Of a DNA stretch of 9,833 bases, positions 1 through 6,484 are shown piece by piece (the first letter of the stretch is position 1; every line of letters starts with the position of its first letter). This DNA is from Gammaproteobacteria bacterium. Its GTDB lineage: Bacteria > Pseudomonadota > Gammaproteobacteria > S012-40. The stretch is taken from the NCBI GenBank assembly GCA_029857925.1, contig JAOUGF010000043.1:1-9833 (forward strand). Reading direction: 5' to 3'. The position numbers and the translations under genes were made by a program. The notes under the pieces are model-generated. The model had not been told where the DNA came from. It searched no databases and saw only the letters and a program-made list of their open reading frames with translations.

Positions 1-477
1 CTTTTGCATTGATTCCGCATTGGTAATTATGCCGTACAACACCTCGGATTCGTGCTGGCGGTTCAGCCGTTTATTTTCCTCTTCTAGCTCGCTTACACGA
101 TAGGCGCGATTGACAATGAGTTTTAGTACATCGCCTTCCACCGGTTTCAGATAGAAATCGTATGCACCCATGCCTATTGCGCGCACCGCCGCCTCTCGAT
201 CATCATTTCCGGTAACCACGACGACTTTTGTTTGCGGTGCGATGGCCAATATATCCTGCAATGTTTGCAAACCCACTGATGTTCCGCCTGGGTCCGGCGG
301 CAAACCCATATCCAGCGTAACCACCTGAGGTTCGGCTCGTCGAACCTGCGCCAACGCACTGTCATGATCGTTCGCAATGACAACATCATAGCTGTCAAAG
401 CACCACCTCAATTGGTTCTGCAAACCGATATCATCCTCGACTATCAGCAAAGTTCCTCGCGTATGCGTACTGGTCAT
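1..477 (-). CDS. prsR: PrsR, PEP-CTERM system response regulator (N-terminal 159 residues, truncated by window edge)
   Basis: Response regulator of the PrsK/PrsR pair found in exosortase/PEP-CTERM EPS loci. Family members are NtrC-like: receiver, then sigma-54-interacting AAA+ ATPase, then HTH. Only the receiver and linker are in the window. Seen: the acidic pair D15-D16 in LLIVEDD, phosphoacceptor D56 in VVTLDMGLPPDPGG, T89 in VVVVTGNDD and K111 in YDFYLKPV, so the receiver is complete and apparently competent. The LPPDPGG segment after the Asp and the TGNDDRE segment are typical of PrsR. An acidic, helical linker (SELEEENKRLNRQ, about 134-146) leads to VLYGIITNAESMQK, where the AAA+ domain normally begins; no Walker motif is visible because the gene leaves the window at base 1. 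The ATG at 477 is preceded by two AGGA elements. It lies 40 bp downstream of prsK, so co-transcription is likely. Family assignment is strong; sigma-54 dependence is inferred from the family. Confidence 0.9.
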   Translation of the reverse strand, partial: MTSTHTRGTLLIVEDDIGLQNQLRWCFDSYDVVIANDHDSALAQVRRAEPQVVTLDMGLPPDPGGTSVGLQTLQDILAIAPQTKVVVVTGNDDREAAVRAIGMGAYDFYLKPVEGDVLKLIVNRAYRVSELEEENKRLNRQHESEVLYGIITNAESMQK

Positions 478-517
478 TTTCCTAAATCCTATGCTCGCGA
501 CCGTTGCATCTCTGAAT

Positions 518-2602
518 TCATTTTAGTAGAGGCAATCGAACTACAAAGGTTGTACCCTGACCCGGCGTACTCTTCACATTCATTACGCCCCCTAGTGTAT
601 GTATCACCTCGCGCGCTTCGAATGCGCCTATCCCCATACCGGTGAGTCCCTTCGTACTGTCGAACGGCTTAAATAATCTTTCACGTATAAATGTCTCATC
701 CATCCCTTTTCCTGTGTCGCGAATACGAATCACTGCGTAATTATTTTCGCGCGCCAATTGTATCTCCACCGTACCGTTTTCCGGCGTCGCCTCCTGCGCG
801 TTGTGTACCAAATGAATCACTGCCGCCGTTAATCTCTCAGTATTGGACGAAATCACCATCGGTTCATCCGAGAATTGCGCGACCGGCGCCGGTTTGCGCA
901 GACGCGTTGCGTCGAGGACTTCCGCTAATATTTTTTGGATATTGACTTCCGTAATTTGTGCCACATCCGTTTGCGGTGGCGTGCGCAACTGTGTGAGCAG
1001 CCGATTTAGCCGCGACACGGCGTGCCCGACTGTGCCTATCGCATCTTGCATGAACTCTGGATTCCGCGCATGCGTCTTTGCATTGCTCACAACTAATGAG
1101 AGTTGCGCGATAAGATTTTTCAAATCATGCACAACATAGGCCGATAACCTATGGTACGCCTCAAATTGGCGCGCCTGTGCCCAGCCTTGCGCGGCGTGCG
1201 CCTCCGCCAAGTGGATCGCCACTTGGCGCCCTGCGGTTTTTAGTAAGTCAATGTCTTCCCAGTTAAAATGGGGTGTAGATCTCGGCTTGCCTAGCACCGC
1301 AAAACCGGTAAGGCGTGTTTGATGCAGCAACGGCACCACTAACCATGCCCCGGATGTCTCGCGCAACCAGGACGGGCATTCAAGCCCTTGGTAATGCGCG
1401 GGGTTTTCTTTCAATTCATGGACATTGACCACCCACTGCCAATGCTCCAAGAATTGCACCAGCGAGCTGTCTGCCGGCTCCGTCGTTTCAGGCGCAATGT
1501 GCATATCTAGCGCATAAATTGATTCGAATTGTCCGTCGGGCCGCAATTCCCACAACATGCCTGCACTGCAACCCATAAGATTGGCGAGGGCGCGTACAGA
1601 TCGTTCCTGAATGGAAACACCGGTATCCACGCTTGCGAGCGTTTGAATGAATCTCAGCCATTCATCACGATAATCGTACTTATATTCAAAAAAGTGTTTG
1701 CTCAGAAACACCCTCAGACGCGCGCGCAACGTGCCCGACGCCAACGCAACCGCCAGACCCGCCAGACCCGCGCTGATCGTCACGTTACGGATTACAGTCC
1801 CAAGTTCTCCGCCATAGGCGCGTAAATAATAGCCGGACATGGATAAAATGAGTAAATATAAACCCGCTATTACCATCACCGCGCTGTAATAGGCTGCGTT
1901 GAGTGATATTCGACCCGTCATTGACCATTCAGGGTTACGCTGCGCCGTAACGAATAGCAAGGGCGCCGCCAGTAGCGTGATGTAACCGCGCGCCAACCAC
2001 CAGGCAGGATCAACATGTTGAAACAAGAGCGCGTCGGCGTACATCGTTAGATCAAATCCAAATATCAATCCTCCCGCGACACCCAACAATTTGATGCCCC
2101 ACCGACCTTCCAAACGTGTCGAACGGTAGTAGTATTCGAGGAGCACAAGGTGTGCGAGCGATTGCACAATCGCGACTACTGCAAGCACATTGAAGACGCG
2201 CGCGACACCAAAAACGCTGGCCAAATAGTCCGTTGCAAATATACTGAAGGCGCCGACGAGGGGGAATATTGACGCGGAGGCAGCGGCAAGTCGCACAAGC
2301 ATAGGCGCATGACGCAACGCGCTTACTTTCGGCGCGATGAGACGAATGAGGAAAAACGCCCACACACCAAAACGCAATTGTTCAAAAAACAAGCCGCGCG
2401 CGGAAACCATGACGTGCTGCGCGATATCAATCGCTAAAACCGCGCCCCATAACGCGGTCACTATACAAACGCTGACAAATCCGCTGCCCGCGACGCGTCC
2501 GCGCCATACGGCGGCCAACCACAGGCTTAAAATGAGGAAAAGCAGGCCAGCTAAGGCATAACCCAATGCACCAAAAACTTCAACATTGGCTGCTGAAGAC
2601 AT
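518..2602 (-). CDS. prsK: PrsK, membrane-bound PEP-CTERM system sensor histidine kinase
   Basis: Sensor kinase expected to phosphorylate PrsR. With the ATG at 2602 the protein is 694 aa, close to the usual PrsK length. Residues 1-290 are a multi-pass membrane region (roughly ten hydrophobic segments starting with GALGYALAGLLFLILSLWL). Residues about 320-470 look like a GAF domain. The dimerisation/phosphoacceptor box is YVVHDLKNLIAQ with H492. The HATPase domain shows the N box HLVHNAQEA (N601), G1 DTGKGMDE (D629), F box LFKPFDSTK (about 643-651) and G2 GLTGMGIGA (about 652-660). All catalytic motifs are intact. The frame extends upstream to a GTG at 2632, but nothing ribosome-binding-like precedes that GTG, whereas the ATG at 2602 follows a GGGTGGCGG stretch and gives the usual short N-terminus before the first helix. 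The 172-bp gap to the upstream transferase gene is AT-rich around 2680-2715, with no convincing terminator and only weak promoter-like matches. The stimulus sensed is unknown. Confidence 0.92.
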   Translation of the reverse strand: MSSAANVEVFGALGYALAGLLFLILSLWLAAVWRGRVAGSGFVSVCIVTALWGAVLAIDIAQHVMVSARGLFFEQLRFGVWAFFLIRLIAPKVSALRHAPMLVRLAAASASIFPLVGAFSIFATDYLASVFGVARVFNVLAVVAIVQSLAHLVLLEYYYRSTRLEGRWGIKLLGVAGGLIFGFDLTMYADALLFQHVDPAWWLARGYITLLAAPLLFVTAQRNPEWSMTGRISLNAAYYSAVMVIAGLYLLILSMSGYYLRAYGGELGTVIRNVTISAGLAGLAVALASGTLRARLRVFLSKHFFEYKYDYRDEWLRFIQTLASVDTGVSIQERSVRALANLMGCSAGMLWELRPDGQFESIYALDMHIAPETTEPADSSLVQFLEHWQWVVNVHELKENPAHYQGLECPSWLRETSGAWLVVPLLHQTRLTGFAVLGKPRSTPHFNWEDIDLLKTAGRQVAIHLAEAHAAQGWAQARQFEAYHRLSAYVVHDLKNLIAQLSLVVSNAKTHARNPEFMQDAIGTVGHAVSRLNRLLTQLRTPPQTDVAQITEVNIQKILAEVLDATRLRKPAPVAQFSDEPMVISSNTERLTAAVIHLVHNAQEATPENGTVEIQLARENNYAVIRIRDTGKGMDETFIRERLFKPFDSTKGLTGMGIGAFEAREVIHTLGGVMNVKSTPGQGTTFVVRLPLLK
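1205..1228. repeat. Perfect 10-bp inverted repeat with 4-base loop inside prsK
   Basis: CGCCAAGTGG (1205-1214) and CCACTTGGCG (1219-1228) are exact reverse complements separated by ATCG. The element lies within prsK codons 459-466 (RQVAIHLA), at the end of the GAF region just before the kinase core. It could form a stable hairpin in prsK mRNA. No U-tract follows on either strand, so it is not an intrinsic terminator. It may simply reflect codon choice; no function is claimed. Confidence 0.75.
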
Positions 2603-2774
2603 AAGACACCGCCACCCTATGCGATGAGACACCGCGAATCCAGGCCAGCCCGGTCCCGCGATGTCAATTCAGTAAAGCAAACGTAATAATATGTTTAATA
2701 AATAGTTTTTTATGCACGCCTGGTTATATGCGCATGTCACACTTCACGAACTACCTGTTTCAGGTCACGTTATA

Positions 2775-4172
2775 TCAACGCGCACCCTTACCCCACAGGA
2801 TGACCTCCGCCGTTTGCAGCAAGATCAATAAATCTAAGAACAAACTGTAATTTTTTACATAATACAGGTCATATTCTAATTTTTCCAGTGCGTCTTTGTC
2901 TGACGCGCCGTACGGATAACAAATTTGCGCCCACCCGGTAAGTCCCGGCTTTACACGATGCCGGTCCGCATAATAGGGTATTTGCGCGGAAAACCGTTCT
3001 ACAAATTCCGGGCGCTCTGGTCGCGGCCCAACAAAACTCATATCGCCCTTCAATACCGTCAATAGTTGGGGCAACTCATCTATACGGGTCTTGCGTAAAA
3101 ACCGCCCGATACGCGTCACACGCGGATCATTTTTTGTCGCAAATTGTGCGCCATGTTTTTCAGCATCTGTACGCATACTGCGAAATTTCAAGATTCGAAA
3201 AAGCTTCCATTTATCACCCACGCGCACCTGTCCATAGAATATCGGCCCAGGATCATCAATAACAATGAGCACCATTGCCAGCAACATCAACGGTGCGGCA
3301 CACACTAATATGATAGAACTTACGACGATATCAAACACGCGTTTGGTGAATCTGCGCGCCAACGTATGAGAAAACCCATCGGAAAAAATAAACCAGCTAG
3401 GGTGCAAAATATCCAATTTTATCCGCCCGATCTGGCGCTCAAAAAAAGTAAGCAAATCAATTACATCAATACCACTCAACTTGCAATCGAGGAGATCGGC
3501 GGTGGGGAATGCGCGCCGCCTGTCTTCTACCGCGACGACAATTTCATGAACTTCGTGGGCCTGTGTAAAATCCACCAAGGTCACATCCAAATGCAACACC
3601 TTTTCGGCCGGCACCTGCACAACCTCACTGGAAATCTGCACATAGCCCAAAATATTAAACCCTTGTCGATCGGATTTACGTTTGAATTGCTCTAGCATCG
3701 CCGCCTTTGTGCCGGTACCCAATACCAGGACATTGCGCTTTAAATTTTCTTGATTGACAACGTGTACGAACCCCCAGCGCAGCAATATTACTGAGATGAC
3801 GGAAATGGTCATTGCGATCCCAAAAATACCCCGGCCGAAAAATACCGCATCTGGAAAAAGATAAAACAACAAACTGGCGGCGAGCGTCGCCAATAGCGCG
3901 GATATCGCCACCCGCAGCAACATGCCTTCCATGCCTTCACGCAAATTTCGTTGATATAGGCCGCAGGCGGTCATCGCGCTAATCATTACCAGCGTAAATA
4001 GGGTGGCCTTAAGCCACACCGGGTCTACACCATGGGGGTCCCCTGCGGTATCAAAATCCCAACCAAATCTTGCGATGGCACCGATATAGACGCTGGCCAT
4101 AAACACCAAGGCCTCGATTATCCCTAGAATTATCAATGCCTTGGGAACGTAATGTTTAAATACGCGTATCAT
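2775..4172 (-). CDS. EPS-initiating polyprenyl-phosphate sugar transferase, PEP-CTERM-associated (EpsB-type)
   Basis: Bacterial sugar transferase of the polyprenyl glycosylphosphotransferase class, predicted to transfer a sugar-1-phosphate from a UDP-sugar to undecaprenyl phosphate at the inner membrane and so start each EPS repeat unit. Using the ATG at 4172 it is 465 aa and begins MIRVFKHYVPKALIILGIIE, the characteristic start of the PEP-CTERM-associated subfamily. The frame can be extended to a TTG at 4205, which adds 11 residues not expected in the family. Seen: hydrophobic helices at about 11-33, 55-72, 86-106 and 115-135; a Rossmann-like CoA-binding-type segment NVLVLGTGTK (147-156); then the catalytic part with KRVFDIVVS (277-285), a re-entrant/TM helix, FRILKFRSM (325-333), the acidic pair in KTRIDELPQL (D365, E366), VGPRPERPEF (381-390) and KPGLTGWAQ (408-416). 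All hallmarks are present. It lies between the small cyclic-nucleotide-domain gene (234 bp upstream) and prsK (172 bp downstream), all on the same strand. The sugar specificity cannot be read from the sequence. Confidence 0.93.
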   Translation of the reverse strand: MIRVFKHYVPKALIILGIIEALVFMASVYIGAIARFGWDFDTAGDPHGVDPVWLKATLFTLVMISAMTACGLYQRNLREGMEGMLLRVAISALLATLAASLLFYLFPDAVFFGRGIFGIAMTISVISVILLRWGFVHVVNQENLKRNVLVLGTGTKAAMLEQFKRKSDRQGFNILGYVQISSEVVQVPAEKVLHLDVTLVDFTQAHEVHEIVVAVEDRRRAFPTADLLDCKLSGIDVIDLLTFFERQIGRIKLDILHPSWFIFSDGFSHTLARRFTKRVFDIVVSSIILVCAAPLMLLAMVLIVIDDPGPIFYGQVRVGDKWKLFRILKFRSMRTDAEKHGAQFATKNDPRVTRIGRFLRKTRIDELPQLLTVLKGDMSFVGPRPERPEFVERFSAQIPYYADRHRVKPGLTGWAQICYPYGASDKDALEKLEYDLYYVKNYSLFLDLLILLQTAEVILWGKGAR

Positions 4173-4224
4173 GCCTACCCATTTTTTTGGAACACAAATG
4201 AACAAATGTTAGAAAACGTCCCTC

Positions 4225-4252
4225 ATTCTAATCTAGTTGCATGCTAGACCAA
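4225..4252 (-). promoter_or_regulatory. Possible sigma-70 promoter for the sugar transferase gene
   Basis: On the minus strand, TTGGTC (4252-4247) and TAGAAT (4230-4225, five of six matches to TATAAT) are separated by 16 bp, about 50 bp before the ATG at 4172. The -35 match is weak (three of six). I saw no GG-N10-GC sigma-54 element in this 234-bp gap when reading by eye. This is a candidate only. Confidence 0.25.
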
Positions 4253-4406
4253 ATGGGATCGCGTTGCGGCTTTGGTTTCCGAGAATCTACGCCTGGGGCG
4301 CAAGATACCTGATTGGCCTCCAATTATGTATCGTATATCCATAGTATAACTGTAAGATGATGCGTATACTTGCGTAAGAGATAGATTACAACGGCAAATT
4401 ATCCTA

Positions 4407-4910
4407 TTAATTTAATTGATCTTCAATTTGGTGGGCCTTTAAGCCCCACGCAAACAACGACAATACCTTTTTGTTCGTATTCCGTAGACGACGTATAGAT
4501 GAACGCATCAATAAGCTCAAAAATTTAAATCCAATCTCGGGATGCGCCTCTAAAAACGCCATCAAACGTGGCCCATTGAAAACCCATAAGTCGCATTCAG
4601 TAACCGCAATGACCGACGCCGTACGGCGTTCCTCGCCAAACAAGACCACCTCACCAAACAGTTCGCCGGGTCCCAGGTCACATACCCCAGGCGCGACAGA
4701 TCGCTCCCCTTCTATGGCCATACGCCCTATTACTCTTGCCCAACCCGACCGTAGTAAGTACACACTCTTATCGTCCTCTTCTTGACTGATAATCGCCCCT
4801 CCGGCGGGTATATGGGCACGCCGCCAGTGATCACCTTCAATAAACTGAGGATTTTCAATCAACATACTCTGAATTACGTCAACTTGTGTGGCCGTGGGTG
4901 AGGCAATCAT
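4407..4910 (-). CDS. Cyclic-nucleotide-binding-domain protein lacking a DNA-binding domain
   Basis: Stand-alone cNMP-binding protein of 167 aa, similar to the sensor half of CRP/FNR regulators. Seen: a beta-roll with HIPAGGAIISQEEDDKSVYLL (about 33-53) and the phosphate-binding-cassette-like segment LGPGELFGEVVLFGEERRTA (79-98). By hand alignment, E87 matches E72 of E. coli CRP, R96 matches R82 and T97 matches S83. A long helix (about 125-150) ends LRNTNKKV, where T145 occupies the place of CRP T127. The protein stops about 20 residues later, where the helix-turn-helix would begin. Several in-frame stops follow, and I saw no HTH-like sequence in the next 234 bp, so a recent frameshift is not evident. 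The ATG at 4910 has AGAGGG four bases upstream. It is divergent from ugd and on the same strand as the transferase. It plausibly senses cAMP or another nucleotide and acts through protein contacts; ligand and partner are unknown. Confidence 0.85.
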   Translation of the reverse strand: MIASPTATQVDVIQSMLIENPQFIEGDHWRRAHIPAGGAIISQEEDDKSVYLLRSGWARVIGRMAIEGERSVAPGVCDLGPGELFGEVVLFGEERRTASVIAVTECDLWVFNGPRLMAFLEAHPEIGFKFLSLLMRSSIRRLRNTNKKVLSLFAWGLKAHQIEDQLN

Positions 4911-4939
4911 GTAACCCTCTCGTGGGATGGATGTATCAG

Positions 4940-4967
4940 GTTATCGACCTCCAGTGCTAATTTTCAA
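4940..4967 (-). promoter_or_regulatory. Candidate promoter of the cyclic-nucleotide-domain gene
   Basis: On the minus strand, TTGAAA (4967-4962, five of six matches to the -35 consensus) and GATAAC (4945-4940, four of six to -10) are spaced 16 bp. Transcription would start near 4933-4934, leaving a leader of about 23 bases before the ATG at 4910. A CRP-type palindrome directly abuts the -35 on its upstream side, centred about 41.5-42.5 bp before the start, the geometry of a class II CRP-activated promoter with an imperfect core. Confidence 0.4.
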
Positions 4968-4983
4968 TGTGATGACCGTCACA
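4968..4983. promoter_or_regulatory. CRP-type operator, exact TGTGA-N6-TCACA
   Basis: The bases read TGTGATGACCGTCACA: both conserved half-sites of the CRP (cAMP receptor protein)/Vfr/Clp-type operator are exact and spaced by six bases. It lies in the 200-bp divergent region between the cyclic-nucleotide-domain gene (minus) and ugd (plus), abutting the candidate -35 of the minus-strand gene. The centre is about 135 bp upstream of the ugd start codon, so it could also influence the nucleotide-sugar operon. The binding factor would have to be encoded elsewhere, because the neighbouring CRP-like protein has no DNA-binding domain. An exact match of ten fixed bases in 200 bp is unlikely by chance, but binding is inferred. 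Confidence 0.55.
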
Positions 4984-4993
4984 GGGCGCGGAC

Positions 4994-5021
4994 GGGGGGG
5001 AGGAGGTCAATTATCCCCCCT
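4994..5021. repeat. G-tract/C-tract inverted repeat upstream of ugd
   Basis: A run of seven G (4994-5000) followed by A can pair with T plus six C (5014-5020), giving a stem of about seven to eight base pairs around a 12-base loop that contains GGAGG. The left arm with its flanks (CAGGGCGCGGACGGGGGGG and AGGAGG) is strikingly G-rich and purine-biased compared with the surrounding mixed-composition DNA. No T-run follows, so it is not a normal intrinsic terminator. It could be a leader hairpin of ugd mRNA if transcription starts upstream, a G-quadruplex-prone site, or neutral. Confidence 0.45.
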
Positions 5022-5110
5022 CCCTGCCGATGTATTTACTTACAATTTCCGTGTATCATTCCAGGCGGCATTGGCGACATCACGTATTGCCTTCTTTCTC
5101 GGGAGCAACA

Positions 5111-6445
5111 ATGAAGATCACGATATTCGGTTCGGGTTATGTCGGCCTCGTCACAGGCACTTGCTTGGCGGAAGTGGGCAACGAGGTGGTGTGTGTCGAT
5201 ATAGACGAACAAAAAATAGAAAAACTCAAACGCGGCGAAATCCCTATCTTTGAACCCGGCCTTGAGGATATGGTGCATAAAAACATGCGCGACGGTCGTT
5301 TGCATTTCACTACCGATATCGCCAAAGGGGTCGCACACGGCCTGTTTCAGTTCATCGCCGTAGGCACGCCCCCCGATGAGGACGGTTCCGCAGATCTGCA
5401 ATATGTACTGGCCGTGGCCAAGAGCGTAGGGCAGCAGATGGACGGTTATCGTATCGTGGTTAACAAGTCCACTGTGCCTGTGGGCACCGCAGATAAGGTG
5501 CGTGCCGCAGTAAAGTCCGAATTGGCTAAACGCGGGGTCACGATAGATTTTGATGTTGTCTCCAACCCGGAATTTTTGAAAGAAGGCGCGGCGATAGACG
5601 ATTTCATGAAACCCGATCGCATCGTCGTCGGCACGGACAACCCGCGCACCACGGAATTATTGCGCGCGCTTTACTCCCCCTTTAACCGCAATCACGAACG
5701 CGTCATCAGCATGGACATCCGTTCTGCGGAATTGACGAAATATGCGGCCAATGCGATGTTGGCGACAAAAATCAGTTTTATGAATGAATTGGCAAATCTT
5801 GCTGAGCGATTAGGCGCGGATATCGAGAAGGTGCGTATCGGCATCGGCTCAGACCCGCGTATCGGCTATCATTTTATTTATCCCGGCGCCGGTTATGGCG
5901 GATCGTGCTTTCCAAAAGATGTACAGGCGTTGGAACGTACCGCGCGCCAATACAGTTATGACGCTACACTGTTGCAGGCCGTGGAAGAAGTCAATCGCAA
6001 ACAAAAACAACGCATGTTCGCGAAAATCCACGCACATTTCAACGGTGACCTGCGTGGCCGTAAATTCGCATTGTGGGGGCTTTCATTTAAGCCCAATACC
6101 GACGACATGCGCGAGGCCCCGGCAAGAACTTTAATGGAGTCCTTATGGCAGGCCGGGGCTAACGTGCATGCCTATGACCCCGAGGCCATACCTGAAACCG
6201 GTCGCATTTATGGCCAGCGCAGCGATCTGCAATTCGGTGAACATCCCGAATCCGTGTTAGTGGACGCAGACGCGTTAGTGATCATGACAGAATGGAAAGT
6301 CTTTCGCAGCCCGGATTTTTCCGCAATAAAAAAAGCGCTGAAGGCCCCGGTGATTTTCGACGGTCGCAATATTTATGACCCGGACTATGTGCAGCGTGAG
6401 GGATTCACCTATTACGGCATCGGGCGGGGCACACCCTGCGCTTAA
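5111..6445 (+). CDS. ugd: UDP-glucose 6-dehydrogenase
   Basis: Cytoplasmic NAD-dependent enzyme converting UDP-glucose to UDP-glucuronate in two oxidation steps. It is 444 aa, normal for bacterial Ugd. Seen: the N-terminal NAD-binding motif MKITIFGSGYVGLVTG with D30 closing the fold (VCVDID); FIAVGTPPDEDGSADL (81-96); NKSTVPVGT (118-126); NPEFLKEG (152-159, E154); the central helix AELTKYAANAM (K210, N214); and the catalytic cysteine C266 in GYGGSCFPKD, followed by the C-terminal UDP-binding domain with FALWGLSFKPNTDD. The ATG at 5111 is chosen because it begins the family's canonical N-terminus and has GGGAG five bases upstream; the frame stays open further upstream to 5030, but those residues do not belong to the fold. 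It is the first gene of a three-gene operon, with 39 bp to the next. I saw no strong -35/-10 pair for it; TATCAT at 5054-5059 is a possible -10. Confidence 0.96.
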   Translation: MKITIFGSGYVGLVTGTCLAEVGNEVVCVDIDEQKIEKLKRGEIPIFEPGLEDMVHKNMRDGRLHFTTDIAKGVAHGLFQFIAVGTPPDEDGSADLQYVLAVAKSVGQQMDGYRIVVNKSTVPVGTADKVRAAVKSELAKRGVTIDFDVVSNPEFLKEGAAIDDFMKPDRIVVGTDNPRTTELLRALYSPFNRNHERVISMDIRSAELTKYAANAMLATKISFMNELANLAERLGADIEKVRIGIGSDPRIGYHFIYPGAGYGGSCFPKDVQALERTARQYSYDATLLQAVEEVNRKQKQRMFAKIHAHFNGDLRGRKFALWGLSFKPNTDDMREAPARTLMESLWQAGANVHAYDPEAIPETGRIYGQRSDLQFGEHPESVLVDADALVIMTEWKVFRSPDFSAIKKALKAPVIFDGRNIYDPDYVQREGFTYYGIGRGTPCA

Positions 6446-6484
6446 TCAAGGCATTGGAATCATTAAACATTCAGGAGTAGACCC

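Noticed and set aside
882..893. 12-bp perfect palindrome ACCGGCGCCGGT in prsK
   Set aside because: It has no loop and lies inside conserved coding sequence; a similar CCGGCGCCGG occurs in ugd at 5883-5892, so it looks like ordinary GC-rich codon usage.
1752..1769. Tandem 9-bp repeat GCCAGACCC x2 in prsK
   Set aside because: It is in frame, encodes AGLAGL in a membrane helix, and has only two copies; most likely a small neutral duplication.
2603..2632. Upstream GTG start for prsK (10 extra residues)
   Set aside because: No Shine-Dalgarno precedes the GTG. The ATG at 2602 has a purine-rich GGGTGGCGG stretch upstream and gives the short N-terminus expected before the first PrsK helix.
2720..2774. 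Hairpins around ACCTGAAACAGGT and ATGCGC...GTGCAT as a terminator after the sugar transferase
   Set aside because: The stems are only five to six base pairs and on the transcribed strand are followed by A-runs, not U-runs.
4173..4205. Upstream TTG start for the sugar transferase (11 extra residues)
   Set aside because: The family begins at MIRVF.HYVPK, which matches the ATG at 4172; the extra residues include a lysine-rich stretch with no family counterpart.
4194..4209. Tandem ACAAATGA/ACAAATGT just upstream of the sugar transferase gene
   Set aside because: Only two imperfect 8-bp copies in AT-rich DNA; insufficient to call an operator.
4471..4785. Open frame on the plus strand opposite the cyclic-nucleotide-domain gene
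   Set aside because: It is fully antisense to a clear domain, its product is low-complexity and Ser/Pro/Arg-rich, and no motif is recognisable.
5030..5110. Longer ugd reading frame beginning at 5030
   Set aside because: The Rossmann fold begins directly at MKITIFGSGYVG (5111), which has GGGAG at the right distance; the upstream residues look like translated leader.
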